DNA from: Bacteroides sp. CAG:927
GTDB lineage: Bacteria > Bacteroidota > Bacteroidia > Bacteroidales > Muribaculaceae
Length of the DNA stretch: 16,533 nt
Direction: 5' to 3'
Assembly: GCA_000431155.1 (NCBI GenBank)
Contig: HF985661.1
Location: 101,563 to 118,095, forward strand
Of the stretch, positions 8,962 to 15,617 are shown piece after piece; the stretch's first letter is position 1; each line of letters opens with the position of its first letter. A program made the position numbers and the translations under genes. The notes beneath the pieces were generated by a model, which was not told the origin of the DNA, did not search any database, and saw nothing but the letters and a program-made list of their open reading frames with translations.

Positions 8962-10512
8962 ATGCCACAACAGAACACCATACTTTGGGCCGATGACGAA
9001 ATCGACCTCCTCAAGCCCCATATTATGTTTCTAAGGGCCAAAGGTTACGACGTTGTCACCGTCAACAACGGTGCCGATGCTCTTGACCTCGTGAGCAAAC
9101 AGCATTTCAACCTCATCATTCTTGACGAGAACATGCCCGGAATCACCGGACTTGAAACCCTCGCTCGCATCAATGTGATTGCGCCTAACATTCCCGTAAT
9201 CATGATTACCAAGAGTGAAGAAGAAAACATTATGGATCAGGCCGTGGGCAACAAAATTGCCGATTACCTCATCAAGCCTGTCAACCCTAACCAGATTCTG
9301 CTCTCTATCAAGAAAAACCTACATTCAGGGCAGCTTGTGTCTGAGCACACCGCCGGCGGCTATCGTCAGGATTTCAGCAACATCTCCGCCCTCATCAACA
9401 ACGCCTCGACTCTCACCGACTGGCAAAACCTCTACCGCACTCTCACTCATTGGGAAATTGAGCTGTCCGATGCCGACACCGGAATGGCCGAGCTCCTTGA
9501 CATGCAGAAGATTGAAGCCAATGCCGCTTTCTGCAAATTCGTGCGCAAGAACTATGAGGATTGGGTGCTCCCCGATTCCCCCTCACATCCGCTCATGAGT
9601 CCCGATGTGTTCAAGCGCGTGGTATTCCCCGAGCTTGACAAAGGGCAAAAACTATTCTTCATCCTCATTGACAACTTCCGTTTTGACCAGTGGCGCACCA
9701 TTCGCCCCCTTCTTAACGACTTTTTCACCATCAACGAGGATTTGTACACCTCTATCCTCCCAACCGCCACACAATACGCCCGAAACGCCATATTCTCCGG
9801 ACTTATGCCCGTTGACATCGCCAGAATGTTCCCCGACCTGTGGGTGGACGAGGACGAGCCCGAAGGCAAAAACCTCAACGAATCGCCTCTCATCGCCACT
9901 CAGTTTGAGCGATTCCGCCGCAAATGCCGTTTCTCTTACAACAAAATCAACGATTCGGCAGCCGGAGAGAAACTCCTGCGCGATTTCTCTCAACTTGAGG
10001 AAAACGACCTCAACGTAATCGTGTTCAACTTCATTGACATGCTTTCGCATGCCCGCACCGAATCCCGAATGATTCGAGAGCTCGCCGCAAACAACGCCGC
10101 CTACCGCTCCATCACCGAATCATGGTTCCGGCACTCCCCCGCCCTTGAATTTTTCCGCAAGATAGCCGAGAGAGGACACAAAATAATTCTCACCACCGAC
10201 CACGGCACAATACGCGTTGACAACCCCGTCCGCGTTGTGGGCGAGAAAAACACCAACACCAACCTCCGCTATAAGCTTGGTCGCAACCTCTCCTATCCAC
10301 AGCGGCAGGTCTATGAAATCAAGAAACCCGACCGCTTCGGCCTACCATCACCCACCGTGGCCACCACATACATCTTTGCCACCAACCGCGACTTTTTCGC
10401 CTACCCCAACAACTACAACTACTACGCGCAATACTACACCGGAACCTTCCAGCACGGTGGCATCTCCATGGAGGAAATGCTCATCCCCCTTGTCACCCTT
10501 ACAGCAAAATAA
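8962..10512 (+). CDS. porX: T9SS response regulator PorX (receiver + PglZ phosphatase-fold domain)
   Basis: PorX is the cytoplasmic response regulator linked to type IX secretion; in Porphyromonas gingivalis it works with the kinase PorY and the sigma factor SigP. The 516-aa protein has a CheY-like receiver (1-120) with Asp11/Asp12, phospho-acceptor Asp55 (LIILDENMPG), Thr83 and Lys105. A helical linker is followed by an alkaline-phosphatase-superfamily PglZ domain (about 205-516). Likely metal or catalytic residues visible there are Asp237 (LIDNFRFDQW), Thr268 or Thr270 (LPTATQYARN), Asp359 and His363 (FIDMLSHAR), Asp413 and His414 (TTDHGT) and His498 (FQHGG). The metal set therefore looks complete and the effector should be active, as reported for the P. 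gingivalis protein acting on oligonucleotides. There is no DNA-binding domain. It lies directly after porW and 24 bases before tsaE. Confidence 0.93.
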   Translation: MPQQNTILWADDEIDLLKPHIMFLRAKGYDVVTVNNGADALDLVSKQHFNLIILDENMPGITGLETLARINVIAPNIPVIMITKSEEENIMDQAVGNKIADYLIKPVNPNQILLSIKKNLHSGQLVSEHTAGGYRQDFSNISALINNASTLTDWQNLYRTLTHWEIELSDADTGMAELLDMQKIEANAAFCKFVRKNYEDWVLPDSPSHPLMSPDVFKRVVFPELDKGQKLFFILIDNFRFDQWRTIRPLLNDFFTINEDLYTSILPTATQYARNAIFSGLMPVDIARMFPDLWVDEDEPEGKNLNESPLIATQFERFRRKCRFSYNKINDSAAGEKLLRDFSQLEENDLNVIVFNFIDMLSHARTESRMIRELAANNAAYRSITESWFRHSPALEFFRKIAERGHKIILTTDHGTIRVDNPVRVVGEKNTNTNLRYKLGRNLSYPQRQVYEIKKPDRFGLPSPTVATTYIFATNRDFFAYPNNYNYYAQYYTGTFQHGGISMEEMLIPLVTLTAK

Positions 10513-10536
10513 CCACCTAAACAAACATCATACATC

Positions 10537-10983
10537 ATGTCACAGACCATCATCCGCATACCCGATCTCGCCTCTCTCCCGCAGGCCGCAGAGCAATTCA
10601 TTGACGCAATGGACTCTTACACCGTGTTCGCTTTCAACGGCCCTATGGGTGCCGGTAAAACCACCTTCATACGCGAGCTTTGCTCCGCACTCGGCGTTGA
10701 CTCCGACTATGCCACTTCCCCCTCATTTTCCATAATCAATGAGTACCGTTCGTCCACCACAGCCGAACTCATATATCATTTTGACCTCTACCGTCTGGAA
10801 TCCATTGACGAGGCATTTGACATAGGCGTTGAGGATTACTTCGACTCCGGTGCGCTATGTTTCATTGAATGGCCCGAGCGAATTGCCGACATTCTACCCG
10901 ATGACACCGTCCAAGTCAACATCACCGTTGACCCTGACACCGATGAACGCACCATCACCATCAACACCCCCGAAAACGACTGA
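10537..10983 (+). CDS. tsaE: tRNA threonylcarbamoyladenosine biosynthesis ATPase TsaE (YjeE)
   Basis: TsaE is the small ATPase that works with TsaB and TsaD to make t6A at position 37 of tRNAs reading ANN codons. The 148-aa length is usual for the family. Visible motifs are the Walker A loop GPMGAGKTT (35-43), the TSPSF switch-like segment, FDLYRL in place of the common HxDxYRL, and EWPERI near the C terminus. The last 20 residues are acidic and Thr-rich and less conserved. It is the final gene of the core run; no clear hairpin terminator follows it before the tRNA promoter. Confidence 0.95.
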   Translation: MSQTIIRIPDLASLPQAAEQFIDAMDSYTVFAFNGPMGAGKTTFIRELCSALGVDSDYATSPSFSIINEYRSSTTAELIYHFDLYRLESIDEAFDIGVEDYFDSGALCFIEWPERIADILPDDTVQVNITVDPDTDERTITINTPEND

Positions 10984-11037
10984 TATGCCTCCAGCATCCC
11001 TCTAATCGCTTAAATCTTCAAAAAAATCCCCAAAATT

Positions 11038-11068
11038 TTTGTCATATAAAAAATAACACTTACCTTTG
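11038..11068 (+). promoter_or_regulatory. Bacteroidota-type promoter for tRNA-Lys
   Basis: A TTTG (-33 element, 11038-11041) and TACCTTTG (11061-11068, matching TAnnTTTG at -7) are separated by 19 bases, the spacing seen for the Bacteroidota primary sigma factor. The A/T-rich spacer and the position about 50 bases before the tRNA fit a dedicated promoter for the tRNA. Confidence 0.75.
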
Positions 11069-11118
11069 CACTGCAATTGCGGGAGCCATCCCACCGAGGC
11101 AGCCCGTGTAGCACCCCT

Positions 11119-11191
11119 GACTCCGTAGCTCAGTTGGTAGAGCAAATGACTCTTAATCATTGGGTCGAGAGTTCGAGCCTCTCCGGGGTCA
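11119..11191 (+). tRNA. tRNA-Lys (anticodon CTT)
   Basis: The 73 bases fold into a full cloverleaf. The 7-bp acceptor stem is GACTCCG/CGGGGTC (one T-G pair), followed by the D arm GCTC/GAGC. The anticodon stem AATGA/TCATT closes a 7-base loop CTCTTAA, anticodon CTT. The T arm is GAGAG/CTCTC with loop TTCGAGC, and the discriminator base is A. CCA is not encoded. The downstream repeats and mobile-element genes suggest the 3' end serves as an integration site. Confidence 0.96.
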
Positions 11192-11199
11192 CTCATTTG

Positions 11200-11238
11200 A
11201 AACTCAACTACTTGATTTACAAGTAGTTGAGTTTTTTT
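11200..11238 (+). terminator. Rho-independent terminator after tRNA-Lys
   Basis: A perfect 15-bp stem (11200-11214 with 11220-11234) closes a 5-base ATTTA loop and runs into a stretch of T that ends at 11238. It starts nine bases after the tRNA. The stem is symmetric enough to act in both directions (A-run on the left), which would also insulate the tRNA from transcription out of the island. Confidence 0.88.
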
Positions 11239-11250
11239 GCTATAGGCTTT

Positions 11251-11352
11251 TTGTCCACAAATTGTCCACCAAACTGAATCTTACACCCCGCCGACATTAA
11301 AATTTTATGTTTTTGAATGTCGTTGGGCGATGGTGAATGTCGGCGACATTCA
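11251..11352. repeat. Repeat-rich attachment-arm-like region next to tRNA
   Basis: Two short repeat families lie here. TTGTCCAC occurs at 11251-11258 and again at 11262-11269, 11 bases apart (about one helical turn). TGAATGTCG occurs at 11314-11322 and 11334-11342 (20 bases apart, two turns); its inverse CGACATT(CA) occurs at 11292-11298 and 11344-11352. The last pair forms a palindrome of two 9-base arms with one central base (11334-11352). Helically phased direct and inverted repeats beside a tRNA are what integrase or excisionase arm sites look like; the binding role is inference. The rest of 11239-11387 holds no gene that I can see. Confidence 0.55.
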
Positions 11353-11387
11353 ATCGCGTGAACAAGTGAACGCTATTGGATGTTTTA

Positions 11388-11417
11388 AGTATGTTTTATT
11401 AAACGGTTAATGCAATG
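11388..11417. repeat. IS630 left inverted repeat
   Basis: This 30-base terminal repeat matches the reverse complement of 12494-12523 at 21 of 30 positions by my count. The two best blocks are the outer AGTAT and the inner TTAATGCA. The middle is divergent, which is common for this family. Confidence 0.8.
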
Positions 11418-11466
11418 AAATCCATTTTCAAACGTTATTGTCTTACACATACTTATCTCTCCAAAT

Positions 11467-12488
11467 ATGTCAAGACAAGCAACAAAGATAAATATAAGCG
11501 CGGAGCAAAGAACTGCTCTGGAAAATGGATATCGGAACGGAGCCACCCACTCGTTCCGGATGCGATGCCTTATGGTATTGGGAAAGGCGGATGGCCTGAG
11601 CAATGCTGCAGCCGGTGCGAGAGCCAGACAGACATACCAGCGTGTCATGCAATGGGTCAAAAGATTCCAGTCCGAAGGTATCGCCGGTCTGAGGAACAAA
11701 CCCGGGAATGGACGCAAACGCATCATCAGCACCCAAAAGGACAAGGAGGCTGTAAGGGAAGCCATACGCCAGCATCGCCAGAGCGTTTCCAAAGCCAGAG
11801 CCGCCTGGGAGAAAGCGACCGGAAAAAAGATAAAGGACGGAGCCTTCAGGAATTTTTTATCCTCGATGGCGCAAGATTTGGACGTATAAGAAAAACTCCA
11901 AAGGGGCAACCCTCGCCGCAGGAGTACGCATATAAGAAGGAACTTCTGCAAGAGCTTGAATGTCAATGGGAGTCCGGCCTCATTGACCTTTATTACGGTG
12001 ATGAAAGCCATGTATGTACCGAAGGATACGTGCCCTATGCATGGAAATTCAAGGACGAGGATTACTGCGTGCCCGTTTACAAATGCGGTAGGCTCAACAT
12101 ATTCGGAATGATTGACCGCAACTGCGTTTACCATGGTTTCACCACTCAGGAGAATATAAACTCCGACAGATTCATCGAATTCATGGACAACTTCTCTCTC
12201 GGCATCCGCAAAGAAACGGTGGTCGTTCTGGACAACTCCTCTGTTCACAAAAGCCGTAAGGTAAAGGAGTGTCTTCAAAGATGGAAAGAGCGTGGACTCC
12301 ATATATTCTATCTCCCTCCTTACTCTCCGCACCTCAACATCGCGGAAACGCTTTGGCGGGTTCTGAAAGGCAAATGGATACAGCCGCATCACTATGGAGA
12401 TAAACATGGCTTGTTTGCCACCGTAGAAAACATTCTCTCAGGCATCGGCAATCAATACATGATCAAATTCTGTAGACCTGCGGCTTAA
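11467..12488 (+). CDS. IS630-family DDE transposase, two frames joined by probable -1 frameshift
   Basis: The transposase that moves this IS is split. Frame one (11467-11889, 140 aa) carries the N-terminal helix-turn-helix DNA-binding part. The second frame, open to 12488, carries the catalytic part. A -1 shift at 11853-11859 joins them into 340 residues, normal for the family, and restores the continuous block GARFGRIRKTPKG. In the joined protein the catalytic triad is Asp179 (YYGDESHV), Asp256 (VVLDNSSVHKS) and Glu294 (SPHLNIAETLW), with 37 residues between the last two. The second frame stays open upstream to 11415, but those residues are out-of-frame shadow of the first part. A simple one-base deletion (inactive copy) is the alternative explanation. 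All three catalytic residues are present, so I favour an active element. Confidence 0.88.
11853..11859 (+). other. Slippery heptamer T TTT TTA for -1 frameshifting
   Basis: In the frame of the first transposase part the codons read AAT TTT TTA, which is the canonical X XXY YYZ pattern T TTT TTA. Slipping back by one base places the ribosome in the catalytic frame at 11859. Without slipping, translation stops at 11887-11889, ten codons later. A purine-rich AAAGGACGGAG lies about 10 bases upstream and could act as a stimulatory Shine-Dalgarno-like site; I did not identify a definite downstream hairpin. Confidence 0.65.
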
Positions 12489-12493
12489 CATGT

Positions 12494-12523
12494 CAATGCA
12501 TTAATTTATTTATACGAGATACT
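12494..12523. repeat. IS630 right inverted repeat
   Basis: This is the partner of 11388-11417. Read on the minus strand it begins AGTAT and ends with TTAATGCATTG. It lies just after the transposase stop and ends directly at the flanking TA. Confidence 0.8.
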
Positions 12524-12570
12524 TAAGAATCGTGAGTTAATGTTGACTCCCGTTAATTTTTACATAGCCA

Positions 12571-13542
12571 ATGAGCGCCGACACTACCCCACCACTTAAA
12601 CACAAGGAACTGCTTGATGAGTGGATTTCCAATAACTATGAAGAATATTGCGATTTCACAGAGATGATGCACTCAGCCGACGGTGTCGGCTTTGAGCGCG
12701 TGTTCGATTTCGCAAGCAAACTTGCCCCCGGTTTTAAGAAAGCGGTCATACTCCGCATGAAAGATGACCGGGCAACAGATTTCAAGAATCTTGAAGAAAT
12801 GCTCCATGAGGCAAAGGTCGGCAACATATTACTTGCCGGATTCGAGAACCCTTTGCCTGATTCCATGATTCCTCCGATGCTCGCTTGGCTGTTCCGCGGC
12901 CGCAGCTTCGAGTGTATGGTTGAACTTGGAGAGGAGCTTATCAGGAGCGGCAAATTGAGTTTCCTGCGTCGTATGGCCTCCAAACTTGTCATCAAGAGCG
13001 TTATAAAAACCAGTTTATCCATAGATGCACGCACTGAAGATGATTGGCGCCGATTCTGTGAAGAACAGGATGATCTGGGCGTAGTACCCACTGTAACTCT
13101 GAAAACCGTCAGCAAATTCAAATCACCTACCACCGTAGATGATTCTGAAATTGTCGGGGGCGCCGAAAAGAAAAAGCCTAAGGCAAGAGTGGCGGAACGT
13201 AAACCGCTTAAAGAACTTCTGACGGATGATTATTTGCTCGACTTGATTGAAGAACGCGTCACCGTAAAGAAAAGAGCCAAGGACATTGCGATGCTTTATA
13301 TCGCGCTTGACAAGGCCCATGTCCTCCATAGCTGCACTATCGTAGAATTTCATTCGGCTCTTGATGAAGCCTTCGGAGAGAAGGCCGGCTATAAGAAAAT
13401 CCATGTACGCGGGGTGCAGGACGCTCATAAAACTTTTATGTCGAGAGTCCAGAACAAGCTCGTGATAGATTTTCCGGAGAACAAAGCGGAGTTGGCTGAT
13501 ATAAGAGATTTCCTCGACCTCCCGGCATACGCTGCGGTATAA
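12571..13542 (+). CDS. Island protein of unknown function, 323 aa
   Basis: I do not recognise this protein with confidence. It may belong to one of the uncharacterised DUF families carried by Bacteroidota islands. It has no signal peptide or membrane segment. The N-terminal two thirds (1-185) look helical and contain the landmarks NILLAGFENPLP and WLFRGRSFECM. A Lys/Arg-rich linker (about 198-215, EKKKPKARVAERKPLK) leads to a C-terminal basic domain (about 215-310), which could bind nucleic acid; this is inference. The ATG at 12571 is the first in the frame and no strong ribosome site precedes it, as is usual in this phylum. The gene is the first one after the IS and ends in front of a strong hairpin terminator, so it is probably transcribed on its own. 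Confidence 0.75.
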   Translation: MSADTTPPLKHKELLDEWISNNYEEYCDFTEMMHSADGVGFERVFDFASKLAPGFKKAVILRMKDDRATDFKNLEEMLHEAKVGNILLAGFENPLPDSMIPPMLAWLFRGRSFECMVELGEELIRSGKLSFLRRMASKLVIKSVIKTSLSIDARTEDDWRRFCEEQDDLGVVPTVTLKTVSKFKSPTTVDDSEIVGGAEKKKPKARVAERKPLKELLTDDYLLDLIEERVTVKKRAKDIAMLYIALDKAHVLHSCTIVEFHSALDEAFGEKAGYKKIHVRGVQDAHKTFMSRVQNKLVIDFPENKAELADIRDFLDLPAYAAV

Positions 13543-13564
13543 AGATACTCGTTTTTCATCATCT

Positions 13565-13611
13565 GCCAAAAGCCATCTGACAAATGCTGTCAGGTGGCTT
13601 TTGGCATTTTT
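13565..13611 (+). terminator. Rho-independent terminator after the 323-aa gene
   Basis: An 18-bp stem (13565-13582 with 13588-13605) has only one non-Watson-Crick position (a G-T pair) and a 5-base AATGC loop. ATTTTT follows at 13606-13611. It begins 22 bases after the stop codon. Confidence 0.85.
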
Positions 13612-13678
13612 GTCCTATGGCAGTACCTATTTTGTCAGGTTGTCAGTCGTGAGGCAGACTCAAATAAATTCGTATTTC

Positions 13679-13709
13679 TTCGTTTTCTTCGTTAACGAAC
13701 CAAAACGAA
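13679..13709. promoter_or_regulatory. Long dyad, probable operator upstream of the HTH gene
   Basis: A perfect 12-base palindrome TTCGTTAACGAA (13688-13699) is flanked by a second matching pair, TTCGTTTT (13679-13686) and AAAACGAA (13702-13709). A third TTCGT lies just to the left (13669-13673), giving TTCGT units about every ten bases. This nested, helically phased symmetry is typical of a site for a dimeric or tetrameric DNA-binding protein. It sits just before the promoter-like elements of the HTH gene. Autoregulation by that protein is a guess. Confidence 0.5.
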
Positions 13710-13734
13710 CTTAACACCCTATTAATCAGCGTTA

Positions 13735-13770
13735 TACATTTGCAACGGCACGAATTTTGTGCTTTCTTTG
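13735..13770 (+). promoter_or_regulatory. Candidate promoter(s) for the HTH-DUF3987 genes
   Basis: TACATTTG at 13735-13742 matches the TAnnTTTG -7 box exactly but lacks a clear -33 TTG. Its TTTG (13739-13742) could instead be the -33 element for TTTCTTTG at 13763-13770, a 20-base spacing. Either would give a leader of roughly 85-120 bases before the HTH start. The leader includes a tiny ATG frame (13838-13861, seven codons) whose stop directly abuts the HTH start. Confidence 0.45.
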
Positions 13771-13861
13771 CATCGCTGTTTCAAGTGGAACAGCCGACGG
13801 TTACGGGTAAAGTTGCCTCTCGCAGCCGGGTATAACAATGGCGACAAATAGGAGATTCTGA

Positions 13862-14179
13862 ATGGCAGATATTCTGAGCATTTTACAAACCGGAGCCAAT
13901 GTCTCACTGACAGTAACTCCACAAGATTTGCTTGATTTCGCAAAGAACGTAATCGAGCTGACGAAGGAGCAGTTGTTGCCTATGATGGTGACAGCGGCTC
14001 AGACCACTCTACTCTCACGCAAAGAGGTTATGGAAAAACTCGGTGTGTGCGAGGTCACTCTCTACAACTGGCGCAAAAGCGGATACCTTGAGGCGGTAAA
14101 GGTAGGGCGCAAAGTTTTCTACCGTCAGGAGGATGTACAAAAAACACTGGAGCTGCATGGAAACAAGACAGGAAAATAA
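13862..14179 (+). CDS. Helix-turn-helix DNA-binding protein (excisionase/MerR-like)
   Basis: The 105-aa protein ends in a winged helix-turn-helix domain of the excisionase (HTH_17) type, about residues 48-98: LLSRKEVMEKLGVCEVTLYNW, then a basic turn and the wing VGRKVFYRQEDVQ. The first 45 residues are an amphipathic, partly coiled region that may mediate dimerisation. Such proteins act as excisionases or as regulators of replication and excision genes on Bacteroidota mobile elements. A good Shine-Dalgarno AGGAG (13850-13854) seven bases before the ATG is unusual for this phylum and supports the start. The next gene starts 23 bases inside this one, so the two are coupled. Confidence 0.88.
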   Translation: MADILSILQTGANVSLTVTPQDLLDFAKNVIELTKEQLLPMMVTAAQTTLLSRKEVMEKLGVCEVTLYNWRKSGYLEAVKVGRKVFYRQEDVQKTLELHGNKTGK

Positions 14180-15533
14180 AGGCATTGACCCGATGCTCGT
14201 ACTCGGCAAAGCCGTTGATATGAGTGTGAAAGTCCGGGGCGGGGATTTTCCGCTTGGCGCGTTGCCGATGAAGATGCAGCGTATCATCAGGGAGGCTAAC
14301 GACTGTTACGGCTATCCGGTGGACTACCTTGCAGGGGCTATGCTTGTGGCCGTCGGCCTCGGTATCGGCAACACCCATTTCGCACGGCTCAAAGGGAAAT
14401 GGGACGAGAGCGCGATTCTATTCATGGCTCTTGTCGGCAGACCCGGAGCGTGTAAGTCGCATCCGCTGAATTTCGCCATACGACCGTTTACTGAGCTGGA
14501 CGGGGCCGCGACCCGTGCCTACATCAAGGCATGTGAGGAATACGAGCGTCAGCGCGAACTGCCCATGAAGGAACGCAGCGAGCCTCATCCCGTTGCACCG
14601 GTATGCAAACGGTTCCTGATTTCCGATGCCACTCCCGAAGCCATGCTGCTAATCCACTCACAGAATCTGAGAGGGATAGCCATGTGGAATGACGAACTTG
14701 CGGGCTGGTTCAAGAACTTCAACCGATACAACAAAGGCTCCGATGAAGAATACTGGCTAAAGCTGTTCAATGCCAATCCGTCGTTTTCCGACCGCAAGGG
14801 GGTAAAGAACTCGGTCTATATCAGCCGCCCCTTTATCTCGGTGGTAGGAACTATCCAGAACGGCATACTCAACGAATTGGCACAGGGCAGCCGCTCATCA
14901 AACGGTTTTATCGACCGTCTGCTGTTCGTCATGCCCAATAATCAGGACAAACAGCCTTGGAGCGACAAGGAGCCGACTTTCGACATAGAAGCGGCATGGG
15001 CGGAGATAATAGAAAGGCTCGTCGCTATTCCATACGAAACAGATTCCGACGGCAATGTCATAGCCAATATCCTACCCTTTGCGCCGGACGCGAAAGCAAG
15101 GCTCTACGAATGGCAGCGTCAGAACACCGAGGAATGTAACCGCGAGGACTGTGATGCGCTGAAAGGCGTTTACAACAAGTTCGATTTCCATGCCATACGT
15201 TTCTGCCTGATATTGCAGATGGCGCGTTGGGCCTGCGGTGAGGCCGACAGAACGGGCATAGACCTTCTATCGGTCGAAAATGCCATATCTCTTGTGGATT
15301 ATTTCAAGGCGACCGCCAGAAAAGTGCATGGCATCATCAGCGAAATGTCGCTGACCGAGCAGCAGAGAGCCATAATCGCCGCTCTGCCCGACTGTTTCAC
15401 GACCGAGGAAGGGATAGCCGTGGCAAAAGAGAACGGTATGCCGGGACGCACGTTTCAGGACTTTCTCAAACGGTCTGTTTCGTTAGGCACATATTTCCAG
15501 CGTGAGAAACATGGACACTATTCCAAACTCTGA
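14157..15533 (+). CDS. DUF3987 family P-loop protein of mobile elements
   Basis: The protein resembles the DUF3987 family, found on plasmids, prophages and integrative elements and thought to belong to their replication module; no precise reaction is established. From the ATG at 14157 it is 458 aa. I see a Walker A-like loop GRPGACKS (about residue 95), an AMWNDELAGWF segment that fits a Walker B/DE motif, SVVGTIQNGILNELAQG resembling a sensor region, and a C-terminal small helical domain (about 395-458) like a winged helix. An earlier in-frame ATG at 14133 exists, but 14157 gives a more natural N terminus and a shorter overlap with the HTH gene; an internal start at 14193 is also possible. 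The zinc-finger/Toprim protein that follows is its likely partner. Confidence 0.85.
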   Translation: METRQENKGIDPMLVLGKAVDMSVKVRGGDFPLGALPMKMQRIIREANDCYGYPVDYLAGAMLVAVGLGIGNTHFARLKGKWDESAILFMALVGRPGACKSHPLNFAIRPFTELDGAATRAYIKACEEYERQRELPMKERSEPHPVAPVCKRFLISDATPEAMLLIHSQNLRGIAMWNDELAGWFKNFNRYNKGSDEEYWLKLFNANPSFSDRKGVKNSVYISRPFISVVGTIQNGILNELAQGSRSSNGFIDRLLFVMPNNQDKQPWSDKEPTFDIEAAWAEIIERLVAIPYETDSDGNVIANILPFAPDAKARLYEWQRQNTEECNREDCDALKGVYNKFDFHAIRFCLILQMARWACGEADRTGIDLLSVENAISLVDYFKATARKVHGIISEMSLTEQQRAIIAALPDCFTTEEGIAVAKENGMPGRTFQDFLKRSVSLGTYFQREKHGHYSKL

Positions 15534-15542
15534 CACCTGCGC

Positions 15543-15597
15543 TTTCTGCATTTTCCGCATTTTGAGCCGACAAAATGCGGGTTGCGCAGAAAATGCA
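15543..15597. repeat. Nested inverted repeats between DUF3987 and primase genes
   Basis: A perfect 10-bp stem CCGCATTTTG/CAAAATGCGG with a 6-base loop (15555-15580) sits inside an outer pair TGCATTTTC (15547-15555) and GAAAATGCA (15589-15597). TTTCTGC (15543-15549) and GCAGAAA (15586-15592) form an alternative pairing. The unit GCATTTT recurs four times counting both strands. No T-run follows, so it is not a plain terminator; it may be a replication, transfer or regulatory site. Confidence 0.6.
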
Positions 15598-15617
15598 AGC
15601 AAAATCTTTGAGAATCT

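Larger units (their letters stand above)
11388..12523 (+). mobile_element. Complete IS630-family insertion sequence
   Basis: The element is 1136 bp. It is flanked on each side by TA (11386-11387 and 12524-12525), as expected for IS630/Tc1-mariner elements, which duplicate a TA target. Both ends start AGTAT when read inward and show 30-bp imperfect inverted repeats. One split transposase gene fills it. Removing the element and one TA would rejoin the island's intergenic sequence, so it appears to be a clean insertion that disrupted no recognisable gene. Confidence 0.88.

Noticed and set aside
11016..11040. A-run, CCCC and T-run after tsaE as a terminator
   Set aside because: The only pairing is a short A-T stem; the T-run instead belongs to the -33 part of the tRNA promoter.
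11002..11196. A 64-codon minus-strand frame over the tRNA
   Set aside because: It is the familiar spurious translation antisense to a tRNA gene and covers the promoter as well.
11415..11858. The catalytic transposase frame read from its upstream start at 11415
   Set aside because: Those residues are out-of-frame translation of the DNA-binding part, and the frame starts inside the left inverted repeat.
11385..12407. A 340-codon minus-strand frame opposite the IS630 transposase
   Set aside because: It spans the IS end and both transposase frames; the sense strand carries the DDE motifs.
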